A stretch of DNA of 36,346 nucleotides from NCBI RefSeq assembly GCF_002646595.1, contig NZ_PDUD01000068.1:1-36346 (forward strand), read 5' to 3'. This document shows positions 1 through 7,080 of this stretch, piece by piece. Position numbers and translations under genes: made by a program. The stretch's first letter is position 1; each line of letters begins with the position of its first letter. Origin of the DNA: Flavilitoribacter nigricans DSM 23189 = NBRC 102662 (GTDB lineage: Bacteria; Bacteroidota; Bacteroidia; Chitinophagales; Saprospiraceae). Under the pieces are notes generated by a model, which had not been told where the DNA came from, searched no databases, and worked only from the letters and a program-made list of their open reading frames with translations.

Positions 1-34
1 GAGGGTCGGGAGTTCGAGTCTCTCACCGCCCACT
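1..34 (+). pseudogene. 3' part of a tRNA-like sequence (copy 1, cut by window edge)
   Basis: This holds the variable loop, a T arm (GGGAG, loop TTCGAGT, CTCTC) and a 3' acceptor-like strand ACCGCCC followed by A. It is identical to the same part of copy 2. Because the 5' half is outside the window, I cannot tell whether this copy is a functional tRNA or a relic like the others. Confidence 0.55.
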
Positions 35-40
35 ATTAAA

Positions 41-80
41 AGCACTATAGCCATGTCGGTTGTAGTGCTTTTTTTATTTT
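41..80 (+). terminator. Intrinsic terminator after tRNA-like copy 1
   Basis: A 12-bp stem pairs AGCACTATAGCC with GGTTGTAGTGCT, including three G-U pairs, around the loop ATGTC. A run of seven T follows at 69-75, then A and four more T. This is a textbook rho-independent terminator on the plus strand. Confidence 0.85.
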
Positions 81-100
81 AGCTTATCAAAATCAACCGA

Positions 101-176
101 ATTTAGTGCTCAGTTGGTTTAGAGCATCCCGATTCCATCGGGAGGGTCGGGAGTTCGAGTCTCTCACCGCCCACTA
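101..176 (+). pseudogene. tRNA-like sequence, copy 2 (5' acceptor strand does not match)
   Basis: It contains a canonical D arm (GCTC, loop AGTTGGTTTA, GAGC), an anticodon-like arm, a variable loop and a T arm with TTCGAGT. The 3' strand ACCGCCC plus A would need GGGCGGT at the 5' end, but the bases before the D arm read GAATTTAGT, so the acceptor stem cannot form. The anticodon arm is TCCCG-ATTCCAT-CGGGA, formally UCC, but its loop closes further into a 7-bp stem with 3 loop bases. I infer a tRNA-derived element, not a working tRNA. It could instead be a structured small RNA, since it has its own terminator. Confidence 0.75.
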
Positions 177-180
177 CAAA

Positions 181-216
181 AGCACTATAGCCATGATGGT
201 TGTAGTGCTTTTTTTA
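181..216 (+). terminator. Intrinsic terminator after tRNA-like copy 2
   Basis: The 12-bp stem is identical to that of the first terminator (AGCACTATAGCC with GGTTGTAGTGCT). Only the loop differs, ATGAT instead of ATGTC. A seven-T tract follows at 209-215. A conserved stem with a varied loop points to shared descent by unit duplication. Confidence 0.85.
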
Positions 217-240
217 TTATACTTACACAAATCCATCCGA

Positions 241-315
241 ATTTAGTGCTCAGTTGGTTCAAAGCATCCCGATTCCATCGGGAGGGTCGGGGGTTCGAGT
301 CGCTCACTGCCCACT
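241..315 (+). pseudogene. tRNA-like sequence, copy 3 (decayed)
   Basis: It aligns with copy 2 along its length but has D-stem damage (GCTC opposite AAGC), a changed T stem (GGGGG/CGCTC) and ACTGCCC at the 3' end. The anticodon-arm hairpin TCCCGAT-TCC-ATCGGGA is unchanged. The hairpin after it (321-355) keeps AAAAGCACTATA opposite TATAGTTCTTTT with one C-T mismatch, so it is a weakened terminator. Preservation of only the central hairpin is notable. Confidence 0.7.
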
Positions 316-366
316 GTCAAAAAAGCACTATAACTAAGATCGATATAGTTCTTTTGTCATTTTTAA

Positions 367-621
<255 letters not shown>

Positions 622-624
<3 letters not shown>

Positions 625-657
625 TGCTCAGTTGGTTTAGAGCATCCCGATTCCATC
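622..657 (+). pseudogene. Truncated tRNA-like fragment (copy 4) starting at the GIY-YIG stop codon
   Basis: The sequence from the stop codon onward repeats the D arm and the first part of the anticodon-like arm of copies 2 and 3. It then departs right after GATTCCATC, at the apex of the palindrome, and continues into unrelated sequence. The T arm, acceptor strand and terminator are missing. This is seen directly; the breakpoint position could mark a past insertion, deletion or cleavage site. Confidence 0.8.
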
Positions 658-977
658 ACCAGCAACTGCATCGTAGTACTAGAATAATTCCCCGTAAACT
701 TTAATCTATTGCGGTGCGCTGCACCTGGAAAAATTATGACTTTCAGGTTGGGGATAGATCGGTGCGCTGCACCTGGGAAATATAAATCCGGGTTGGATAG
801 AGATCAGCGTGCTTCACCTGTCCTTTCTTCAATATTTTTTGAGAACAACCGCAATGGACAAAAGCCAAATTTACCTCTAACTATAAAGTCCCTCTGATCA
901 AAACCTGCTCAATCCAAGTTCTACCACCAGCTTGCCTTCACTCCAACGAACATATCCACCCACCCACCAGTTAGAAA
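625..977. other. Non-coding stretch between GIY-YIG gene and DUF892-like gene
   Basis: Apart from the tRNA-like fragment at its left edge and the short tandem repeat near 712-820, I see no gene. A 62-codon open frame at 709-897 is made largely of the translated repeat and has no family resemblance, so I do not call it. No TAnnTTTG promoter motif was found ahead of the next gene. Confidence 0.6.
712..820. repeat. Short tandem repeat with palindromic core GGTGCGCTGCACC
   Basis: Two units (712-759 and 760-804) begin with CGGTGCGCTGCACCTGG. A degraded third start (CAGCGTGCTTCACCTG) lies at about 805. Each core can fold as GGTGC/GCACC with a three-base loop. The rest of each unit carries a second partial inverted repeat (ACCTGGAAA with TTTCAGGTT in unit 1; CCTGGG with CCGGG in unit 2). 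Function is unknown. Possibilities are a REP-like element or a protein-binding array. Confidence 0.6.
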
Positions 978-1466
978 ATGGAAACCCGGGCACCGGGATA
1001 TCTATTCCAAATGACCAAAACTGAAAACGTGGACAAACAAGGCCTATTTAACAAAGAACTCAGCAACCTGTACGCCATCGCGAAACAAACCAATCATTAT
1101 TTTAACGGCAGTGACATTTATTTTCTATCCGAAGGGGTGCAGCAAATGCTGATGGATTATTTGAAACTGATCTGCCAGACGGAAGAAATGGCATCCGAGG
1201 CGTTGGATCAGATGGACGTCAACCCGACCAATACGAAAGATTCCATCGTGGAGGAGATCACCGAAAATCTTCGCCAGATAGCTGACAAGGATTTGGACGA
1301 GCCGGTAAAGGCATTGAGTTATCAAATGTCCATCAACCGGCTGATGGGTTACCATTTGGCGAATATGGAAAATATCGCGCTGCTGGCGAAAGATCAAAAA
1401 GGACTACAACCGCTGCTTGCTTTGAGAAAAGACTTGTCCGGTTACAAAGAACAGCTTTTTGCATAG
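978..1466 (+). CDS. DUF892 / YciE-like ferritin-fold protein, divergent
   Basis: The protein is 162 residues from the first ATG, or 151 from ATG 1011; both have A-rich leaders and I cannot decide between them. After the leader it opens with LFNKELSNLY, the signature beginning of DUF892/YciE proteins (LFxxELxxLYxxxKQ). It continues as an all-helical chain with a second helical pair ending near SYQMSINRLMGYHLANME, equivalent to the family's AxxRVEHYExAgYGT helix. The Glu/His residues common in that helix, which usually serve the di-metal ferritin-like site, are largely replaced, so metal binding is doubtful. Known members are stress-related proteins of unclear activity. The gene stands alone on the plus strand and converges with the DUF2809 gene. 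No signal peptide is visible. Confidence 0.5.
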   Translation: METRAPGYLFQMTKTENVDKQGLFNKELSNLYAIAKQTNHYFNGSDIYFLSEGVQQMLMDYLKLICQTEEMASEALDQMDVNPTNTKDSIVEEITENLRQIADKDLDEPVKALSYQMSINRLMGYHLANMENIALLAKDQKGLQPLLALRKDLSGYKEQLFA

Positions 1467-1546
1467 AGCGATTGCAACGGTTTTGACTTTCCGCGGATAG
1501 GTATCTACCAAAATTTTCACGATTCTTGAATACAACCAACTATGCC

Positions 1547-1948
1547 CTATTGCTCCCGCCCGGAGCGGTTGGACAGTTGCTTCCTATACAGGGATTCCAG
1601 AAAAGCGCCAAAAATACCCCCAACCGTGTAACTAACCAGATCACTCCACAAAAAGCCATAGCCCAGGATCAGGCCCCCCAAACGATTACTGCGTAGGGTA
1701 TTGATCCAATGCCCCTGGTAAAGCTGACTCAGTTCGATCAGCCAGCAAAATGCGACACTGATCAGGACGACTTTCCAGGTGGGTAATCGGGTAAATACGA
1801 AACCGGTGATAAAAAAGAACATCAGTGCGTATAGCATATCCCCCAGATAGGGATAGATCACCGCCGGGACGAAACGGGTACGGGACAGTAAACCCAGACC
1901 GATCGTCAATATGATAAAGCCAAAATAATGTAAGCGGTTTCTTTGCAT
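1547..1948 (-). CDS. DUF2809 domain membrane protein
   Basis: This 133-residue hydrophobic protein has about four predicted membrane helices, at roughly 8-25, 32-53, 58-75 and 95-118. Features of DUF2809 are visible: a GLLSR motif after the first helix, YLGDMLYALMFF in the second, and an ELSQLYQ segment in the third. The family's activity is not established and members are small inner-membrane proteins. The C-terminal tail is basic (RKQLSNRSGREQ), consistent with a cytoplasmic end. It starts 51 bp downstream of the stop of the propeller lipoprotein gene on the same strand, so co-transcription with 2000-3193 is likely, though the functional link is unclear. Confidence 0.8.
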   Translation of the reverse strand: MQRNRLHYFGFIILTIGLGLLSRTRFVPAVIYPYLGDMLYALMFFFITGFVFTRLPTWKVVLISVAFCWLIELSQLYQGHWINTLRSNRLGGLILGYGFLWSDLVSYTVGGIFGAFLESLYRKQLSNRSGREQ

Positions 1949-1999
1949 ACCGGAGCGCGAATTGATGCCAAAAGAGCTTTACAGGACAACACCACTACC

Positions 2000-3193
2000 C
2001 TATTTACCCCAAAATACGATCACTCCCTTTTTGTTGCCGTTCAGGATATCCAGTTTACCGTCGCCGTTGATATCCCGGACTACCACGTGGATGCCGATAC
2101 CGGAATTATCGTCGATCGTATGGCGCTCCCAACTCACGCTTCCATCTTCCCCCCGATCGAGCTCGAACCAATAGATCACCGGCGGTTCCTTTCCGCCCGG
2201 ATCTTTACCCTGGTGGGCGTAGAAACGCTTGCCGGTCACAAAATCCGGCAGATCATCTCCGTTCATATCCAACATGGCGACACCGTGGGTCTGGGAGAAA
2301 GACGTGTCGATCAGATGGCGCTGGAAAGCGATCTCCCCTTCTTCGCCCGGTACCTGCTCGTGCCACCAGACGCCGTAGGCATGGGCGGAAGCCGAGAGGA
2401 CGTCCTGATCGCCGTCGCCGTCAAAGTCATAGGCGTACATTTGGGAGCAGGGCAGCCCCAGGTCCGCCGGATGGAAGGTCCAGGGATAAGTGGACAGGTC
2501 CGCCGGTACTTCCCACCAGCCTTCCCGAACGATGATGTCTTTGATACCGTCGCCGTTGATGTCTCCCCAGCCCAGGCCGTGGGAATACTGCCGGGTACCT
2601 TCTTCCTGGGGCAGACCGATCGAACGGCCCGTCCAGGTAGTGCCACCCTTTTCGGCCGGAGGTTGAAACCACATCATTTCTCCCCGATCCTTATTACCGA
2701 ACATTAGCTCCAGGCGGCCGTCTCCGTCCAAATCCACGGTCATCGGCGATTCGTTACAGGCGGTGGAGTCGATCAGGTATTCTTTCCAGTGCTGATCTTT
2801 ATCTCCCGGATTTTCGTACCAGTAAACGCCCTCTCCGGGGAAATCGAAGCAAATGTAGTCCGCCCATCCGTCCTGATTGACATCCTCCGTAAAATTCAGA
2901 AAGGAATGACTGTATCCCTTGGTGTAATCAAAAGTTTCCGGTTGCCGGATCTCGTGCGGCTGCCAATCCGGCGCTTCGAACCAGTAATGACCGGCCAGGA
3001 TATCCAGGTCACCGTCATTATCTACATCGGCTACATTGGCGCCCTCGGAGATGAACTGATCGTAGATCACCTCTTTTTCAAATACGGGATCCACACCTAC
3101 GGTATCCGAAGAGGTTGGAGGGGTATTACAGGCTGCAATGGCTACTGCGATCAAAAGTGCCAGTGGATAAAGGCGTTTAAATGGATTGAACAT
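2000..3193 (-). CDS. FG-GAP/VCBS-repeat beta-propeller lipoprotein
   Basis: From the chosen ATG at 3193 the product is 397 residues with a lipoprotein signal: basic start, hydrophobic core and lipobox ending AIAAC (Cys22). An ATG 14 codons upstream would place extra polar residues before the signal, so 3193 is preferred; it also has an A-rich leader. The mature part has seven DxDxDG-type calcium loops (DVDNDGDLD, DVNQDGWAD, DLDGDGRLE, DINGDGIKD, DFDGDGDQD, DMNGDDLPD, DINGDGKLD), matching a seven-bladed integrin-like propeller. Trp/Tyr-rich segments (HYWFEAP, VYWYENP, VIYWFE) recur between loops. It is expected to be anchored in the outer membrane or face the periplasm. It lies 90 bp downstream of the cytochrome/dehydrogenase lipoprotein, likely in one operon, suggesting that they act on the same extracellular substrate. 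Substrate unknown. Confidence 0.9.
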   Translation of the reverse strand: MFNPFKRLYPLALLIAVAIAACNTPPTSSDTVGVDPVFEKEVIYDQFISEGANVADVDNDGDLDILAGHYWFEAPDWQPHEIRQPETFDYTKGYSHSFLNFTEDVNQDGWADYICFDFPGEGVYWYENPGDKDQHWKEYLIDSTACNESPMTVDLDGDGRLELMFGNKDRGEMMWFQPPAEKGGTTWTGRSIGLPQEEGTRQYSHGLGWGDINGDGIKDIIVREGWWEVPADLSTYPWTFHPADLGLPCSQMYAYDFDGDGDQDVLSASAHAYGVWWHEQVPGEEGEIAFQRHLIDTSFSQTHGVAMLDMNGDDLPDFVTGKRFYAHQGKDPGGKEPPVIYWFELDRGEDGSVSWERHTIDDNSGIGIHVVVRDINGDGKLDILNGNKKGVIVFWGK

Positions 3194-3283
3194 TTCTTTT
3201 TTTTTATTCGAACAGGCGATCAGCAGATTAAACATAGGCTGAGATGCTGTCCGTTTTTTTAAACTGATCCAGGTTCACTTGCG

Positions 3284-6200
3284 TCAGGTATCGGACCGCA
3301 GGCTCAGCAAATAGGCCATCAGGTCTTTAAAGTCCGCTTCCGGAATACTTTCGCGGAAGGAGGCCGGCATCAGGGTATAGGCCGAAGGTTTCTGTTCGAC
3401 GATCTCACTTTTTTCGATGGAAAATTCCTGTCCCTGTACGTCTGCAAAAACCACAACTTCCCCTTCTTCCCGACGCAGCAGACCGGATTTCACCGAACCG
3501 TCCCGCAGTTTCACGGTATACATGCTGAAGGCTTTCGAGATATTCCGGTTGGGATCCAGGATCTTTTCGGCGAGTGCCTGGGCACCCCAGTTGCCGATAC
3601 CGTCCAGTTGGGGCCCGATATTGCCGCCCTGATCGCCAACTTTGTGGCAGATCCCGCAGTAGACCGAAAAATTACTCTTGCCCTTATCGATGGAATGTTC
3701 CGATGGTACGAAGCCCGCCAGGCGTTCGTTGATCACCTGATCGATATCTTCATCTGGAGGCAGGATATTAGCGGTCAGTGCGGTGTAGGTGTTCTGCTGA
3801 CCAGCCGACATGCCGGATTGTAAACGTTCCATCACCTGCGGTTCCAACAGCAGGCGAGGGTTGATCCGCACCTCCGAGGCGGCATCCAGCAGGAAGTCGA
3901 TGCCCGCGCGACTGTTCCCCAGATTCATAACGATCTCCTTCTGGGATTCGTAGGGGATATCCTGCATGTAGCTGGGGATAAGCTCCCGGCTTTCCGCACG
4001 CCCCTGATCACTCAGGGTTACCAGCCACATCTCTTTGAGGCGGGTGGGGATAGGATCGCCTAGGGCAGCTTCCATTTTTGCTACCACTTCCGTATTGCCC
4101 ATCGCCAGCAGGGCCCGGGCGGCTTCGTTGCGCAAGTTGATGTCCGCCAGCGGAGAGCCTAACAATTGCTGTAATTCGGGTGCCAGTTGGCGAATATTGT
4201 AATCGGCCGCCATGCGGGTAGCAAAAGCTTGCCTTTCAACGGTCGTAGCCGGGCTGACGGGCGGGAAACCGATCACTGCCGGTTCCAACTCACCGATCCC
4301 AACTTCCTCTCTCCAGGCGGCGCTACCGTCCACCAGCCGAAGCAACACCGGTTTACCAGCCCATTCTTTTCCGCTCCAGCTAATTTTTCGGTTGGTGGTC
4401 TCTTCCGTCACTTCCGTCATTTGCAGCACTTCGCCGCTGGATGGATCGACCAGCTCCACCCGGTTTTCCGGTGGGGTTGGCTGCTGATTCTCTCCCGGAG
4501 GATTTTTGCGCCCCCGCAGGGTGAAGGTCAGCGTCTCGGGCATGTCAAAAGTCGGTGACTCGATGGTCAGCACATGATTGCCCGCGCCGCTCCGCAAATA
4601 GATCTTATTGGAAGCCGGGTCACTGGCGGTAGAATCTTCCACGATCCAGGAATTACCCCGGTAGGGCTTTCGCTCGATGGGGATGGTGGTCCAGCCACCG
4701 TAGGGCGCCAGCGGATCCTCCAGGAATTCGGTCGCCAGGCGGGTAGCCCAGGCCCGTCCTTTCTGGCCCATCTCTTTGGCGTCCTGCTCCATCCCCGCCA
4801 GCATAGATAAGAAAACCGGATAATCCTCGTCCGGGTTATCCTTGCCAATGGGCTCCAGGGCCGCCACCAGTTTATCCATATCCCGCGCCGGTAACCAGCG
4901 CGCAGCGTGTTTGGTATAGCGGCGTCTGCGATCCAGCGGCTCGGAAATATTGGCCAGGTGATTTAACAGGAACTGCCCGGCAGCCCGGTCATCTACGCCC
5001 ACCATAACGTCCGCGAGCAGGCGGGCGTCTGCCTCCGTCCAATCCTGAGCATTTACCCAGGTTAGCACCTCTCCATCCCGGATCTGATCGCGGAGCGACT
5101 GCCGGATACTGTAGTAGAAATGTGTGTCTTCCTCATCTTCCGTTTTCAGTCGCTCCAGCAGCATCGGCACCTGCTCTTTGGCCGGATGCTGACTCAGTAC
5201 CATCACCGCCTGTCGGCGAACGTGCGGGCTCTCGTGCTTGATCTGCTCCCGGGCGATATTCAGTAACGGTTCGGCCAGCTCGTTCATTTCAAACATGATC
5301 CGAAGGGCATGTGTCTGGATGGTATCATTTCCGTTATTGGCAGCCGACATCAGGAGGTTCTGCTCCAGACCATCCAGACGGTAAAGCATCCACAGCGCCT
5401 GGATCTGCGCGTAGGTAGTGGCGTTATCCGTGACCATTTTTTGCAGAACGGGTATCGCTTCTTTTCCAAAGTCATCCACAATCTTATCCGCGATGGCCAT
5501 GCGCAGTGGTAAATTCGGGTGGTTGAGCAGTGCCGTCAGTTCGGTGAGAGATTTCTGCGCATAATTCAGCGGTTCGGCCGCACCGGCGCCTTTACCGGTG
5601 TATACGACCCGCCAGATGCGGCCCCGTTGGCGGTCCCTTCCGGGGTGATCCAGCGGTACTTCGTAGTGGCCGATGATCCGGTTGTAAAAATCGGCGATGT
5701 ACAGGGCGCCATCCGGGCCGATCTTCACGTCCACCGGCCGGAACCAGGGATCATCGCTGACGATAAAATCTTCTTCCTGATTGATCACCGGGGTCGTTCC
5801 CTTCATCGTAAAGTTGCTGCGGGAAACCCGGCTGAGCACCACATCCCCGTAGTAAAAATTGCGCTTGAACTCCTCCGGGAACTGATCGGCGATATAGTAA
5901 TCCAGGCCGGCCAGTGCGGTAGAACCGTAGTTATGCTTCATCAGGGCCGGTCCGAAGCCGATGCCCGTTGGCTGCTTGCCGAAGTGTGGATAATCCGCAC
6001 CGCGAACCAGCTGGTAGACCGGACTGGTATGGCAATCCGTCGAGTAGGTATACCCCAATTCGTCGTAAGCATAGCCGTAGGGGTTTACCCGTCCGGTCGT
6101 GGTAAATTCCACATGACTGCCGTCCATGCGAAAACGGAACGTATTGCCGGAAGTCATTACAATAGTATCGCCGTCCGATCCGGCTACGGTAGAAGTATTG

Positions 6201-6811
6201 GAAAAACCGTGATCGGCGTGGATCCAGCCGTCCCAGGAGCGCACGAAGTTATTGACCATGCCGTGGGTATCATTGTACCGAAAACCGGTGTACAGTATCC
6301 GGCGTTCATCCACCCGGTCGTCCCCATCGTGATCGATGAGGTGCCAAATATTGGGGATGCTGTAGGCGATCACGCCATCCGGCACCACCTGGATACCGAT
6401 GGGAATATTGAGGGAATCGGCAAAGGTGGTGATCTTATCAGCAGTACCGTCTCCGTCCGTATCCTCCAGAATGGAGATCTTATCTTTTCCCGCTCCGGTC
6501 GTATCCGGGAAGGGATATTCGTACGACTGCGTCACCCACATCCGTCCCCGGTCATCAAAGGACATATTGAGTGGCTTGCCGATCTCCGGTTCGGAAGCGA
6601 ACAACTGTACTTCAAAACCCGGCGGAAGATTCAGCGCCATGCGCTCCTCTTCGGGAGATAGCGGATCGGTGTTGCGAATATTACGGCCGACATCAGATTG
6701 ATCGGTGGAGGTAGTCGTAGTGACCGGTGTTTGTTTGCAGCTTAAAAAACCGGTCAGGAATAGGGCACAGAGGAATAGGCTTTGCAAAACCCCTTGGTGT
6801 TTTGTCATCAT
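3284..6811 (-). CDS. PVC-type membrane-bound dehydrogenase / cytochrome c lipoprotein with HEAT repeats
   Basis: From the tandem ATG at 6811/6808 the product is about 1,175 residues with a lipobox FLSC (Cys25); the longer frame from 6883 has no signal and is rejected. Residues about 55-430 form the propeller-like 'putative membrane-bound dehydrogenase' domain (TIGR02604 type): LPPGFEVQLFASEPEIGKP, DGDGTADK and DGALYIADFYNRIIGHYE are characteristic. Residues about 440-650 are HEAT-like helical repeats. A beta-rich central part follows at about 730-860, then more helices. The C-terminal heme domain carries one CGICH motif (about 1052-1056), with a later LMPASF offering a Met ligand, as in the PVC heme-binding domain TIGR02603. 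It probably oxidises a sugar or sugar-like compound and passes electrons to a cytochrome, which is inferred from the family only. First gene of a likely operon with 2000-3193. Confidence 0.9.
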   Translation of the reverse strand: MMTKHQGVLQSLFLCALFLTGFLSCKQTPVTTTTSTDQSDVGRNIRNTDPLSPEEERMALNLPPGFEVQLFASEPEIGKPLNMSFDDRGRMWVTQSYEYPFPDTTGAGKDKISILEDTDGDGTADKITTFADSLNIPIGIQVVPDGVIAYSIPNIWHLIDHDGDDRVDERRILYTGFRYNDTHGMVNNFVRSWDGWIHADHGFSNTSTVAGSDGDTIVMTSGNTFRFRMDGSHVEFTTTGRVNPYGYAYDELGYTYSTDCHTSPVYQLVRGADYPHFGKQPTGIGFGPALMKHNYGSTALAGLDYYIADQFPEEFKRNFYYGDVVLSRVSRSNFTMKGTTPVINQEEDFIVSDDPWFRPVDVKIGPDGALYIADFYNRIIGHYEVPLDHPGRDRQRGRIWRVVYTGKGAGAAEPLNYAQKSLTELTALLNHPNLPLRMAIADKIVDDFGKEAIPVLQKMVTDNATTYAQIQALWMLYRLDGLEQNLLMSAANNGNDTIQTHALRIMFEMNELAEPLLNIAREQIKHESPHVRRQAVMVLSQHPAKEQVPMLLERLKTEDEEDTHFYYSIRQSLRDQIRDGEVLTWVNAQDWTEADARLLADVMVGVDDRAAGQFLLNHLANISEPLDRRRRYTKHAARWLPARDMDKLVAALEPIGKDNPDEDYPVFLSMLAGMEQDAKEMGQKGRAWATRLATEFLEDPLAPYGGWTTIPIERKPYRGNSWIVEDSTASDPASNKIYLRSGAGNHVLTIESPTFDMPETLTFTLRGRKNPPGENQQPTPPENRVELVDPSSGEVLQMTEVTEETTNRKISWSGKEWAGKPVLLRLVDGSAAWREEVGIGELEPAVIGFPPVSPATTVERQAFATRMAADYNIRQLAPELQQLLGSPLADINLRNEAARALLAMGNTEVVAKMEAALGDPIPTRLKEMWLVTLSDQGRAESRELIPSYMQDIPYESQKEIVMNLGNSRAGIDFLLDAASEVRINPRLLLEPQVMERLQSGMSAGQQNTYTALTANILPPDEDIDQVINERLAGFVPSEHSIDKGKSNFSVYCGICHKVGDQGGNIGPQLDGIGNWGAQALAEKILDPNRNISKAFSMYTVKLRDGSVKSGLLRREEGEVVVFADVQGQEFSIEKSEIVEQKPSAYTLMPASFRESIPEADFKDLMAYLLSLRSDT

Positions 6812-6957
6812 GATCAGGCTGGTTTTTCGACTTGAATTGGTTATCCAAGATAGGAAAATAAATTTACCGACAGCCCAGCACACTGCAAAATAGTACGCCG
6901 ACCGGTAGCCGGTACAGGGTAGACGCCGGTAAGGAGCTGCTTACCCTAAGCGGGCCG
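6812..6957 (-). promoter_or_regulatory. Leader/promoter region of the cytochrome lipoprotein gene with a small hairpin
   Basis: This 146-bp stretch separates the upstream terminator from the lipoprotein start. It holds a 6-bp hairpin (GGTAAG and CTTACC, 6928-6945) with a 6-base loop and a CCGGTAGCCGG repeat just before it. No clear TAnnTTTG motif is present. I can say only that the promoter should lie here. Confidence 0.35.
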
Positions 6958-7001
6958 AAAAAAAGTATCCCGGTTCATCAGGACGATGGACCGGGACTAC
7001 T
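6958..7001 (-). terminator. Intrinsic terminator of the ppdK gene
   Basis: On the minus strand, 80 bases after the stop codon, the sequence folds into a long hairpin. The arms at 6964-6979 and 6985-7001 pair through CCGGT/ACCGG and CATC/GATG blocks with small bulges, with a 5-base loop. A run of seven T follows on that strand (A6958-6964 as printed). Position and T-tract fit termination of pyruvate phosphate dikinase transcription. Confidence 0.8.
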
Positions 7002-7080
7002 CAGAAATGTTTCCCTAAGAAATATTACTTTTTATCAAATTGATCTATTCTATTTACAGTTTTACCGCTTTCTACTATGC

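Larger units (their letters stand above)
1..360 (+). repeat. Tandem array of ~140-bp units: tRNA-like sequence plus intrinsic terminator
   Basis: Three successive units share the same order: an AT-rich spacer, a tRNA-like segment and a hairpin with a T-tract. The 3' ends of the tRNA-like segments (…CCGCCCACTA or its variant) lie near 34, 176 and 315, giving a period of about 140 bp. Unit 1 is cut by the window edge, unit 2 is complete and unit 3 has drifted in the D arm, T arm and terminator. This is seen directly. I infer that an intact tRNA or the founding unit may lie just outside the window. No protein-coding frame is supported here. Confidence 0.85.

Noticed and set aside
101-176. Functional tRNA-Gly (anticodon UCC)
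   Set aside because: The 5' strand cannot pair with ACCGCCC and the anticodon loop closes into a 3-base loop, so neither acceptor stem nor decoding loop is credible.
709-897. 62-codon plus-strand frame in the intergenic region
   Set aside because: About half of it is the translated tandem palindromic repeat (RCAAPGK twice); no family match and no promoter.
5519-6661. 380-codon plus-strand frame opposite the cytochrome lipoprotein
   Set aside because: The minus-strand gene has clear domains, a lipobox and a heme motif; the antisense frame has no recognisable family.
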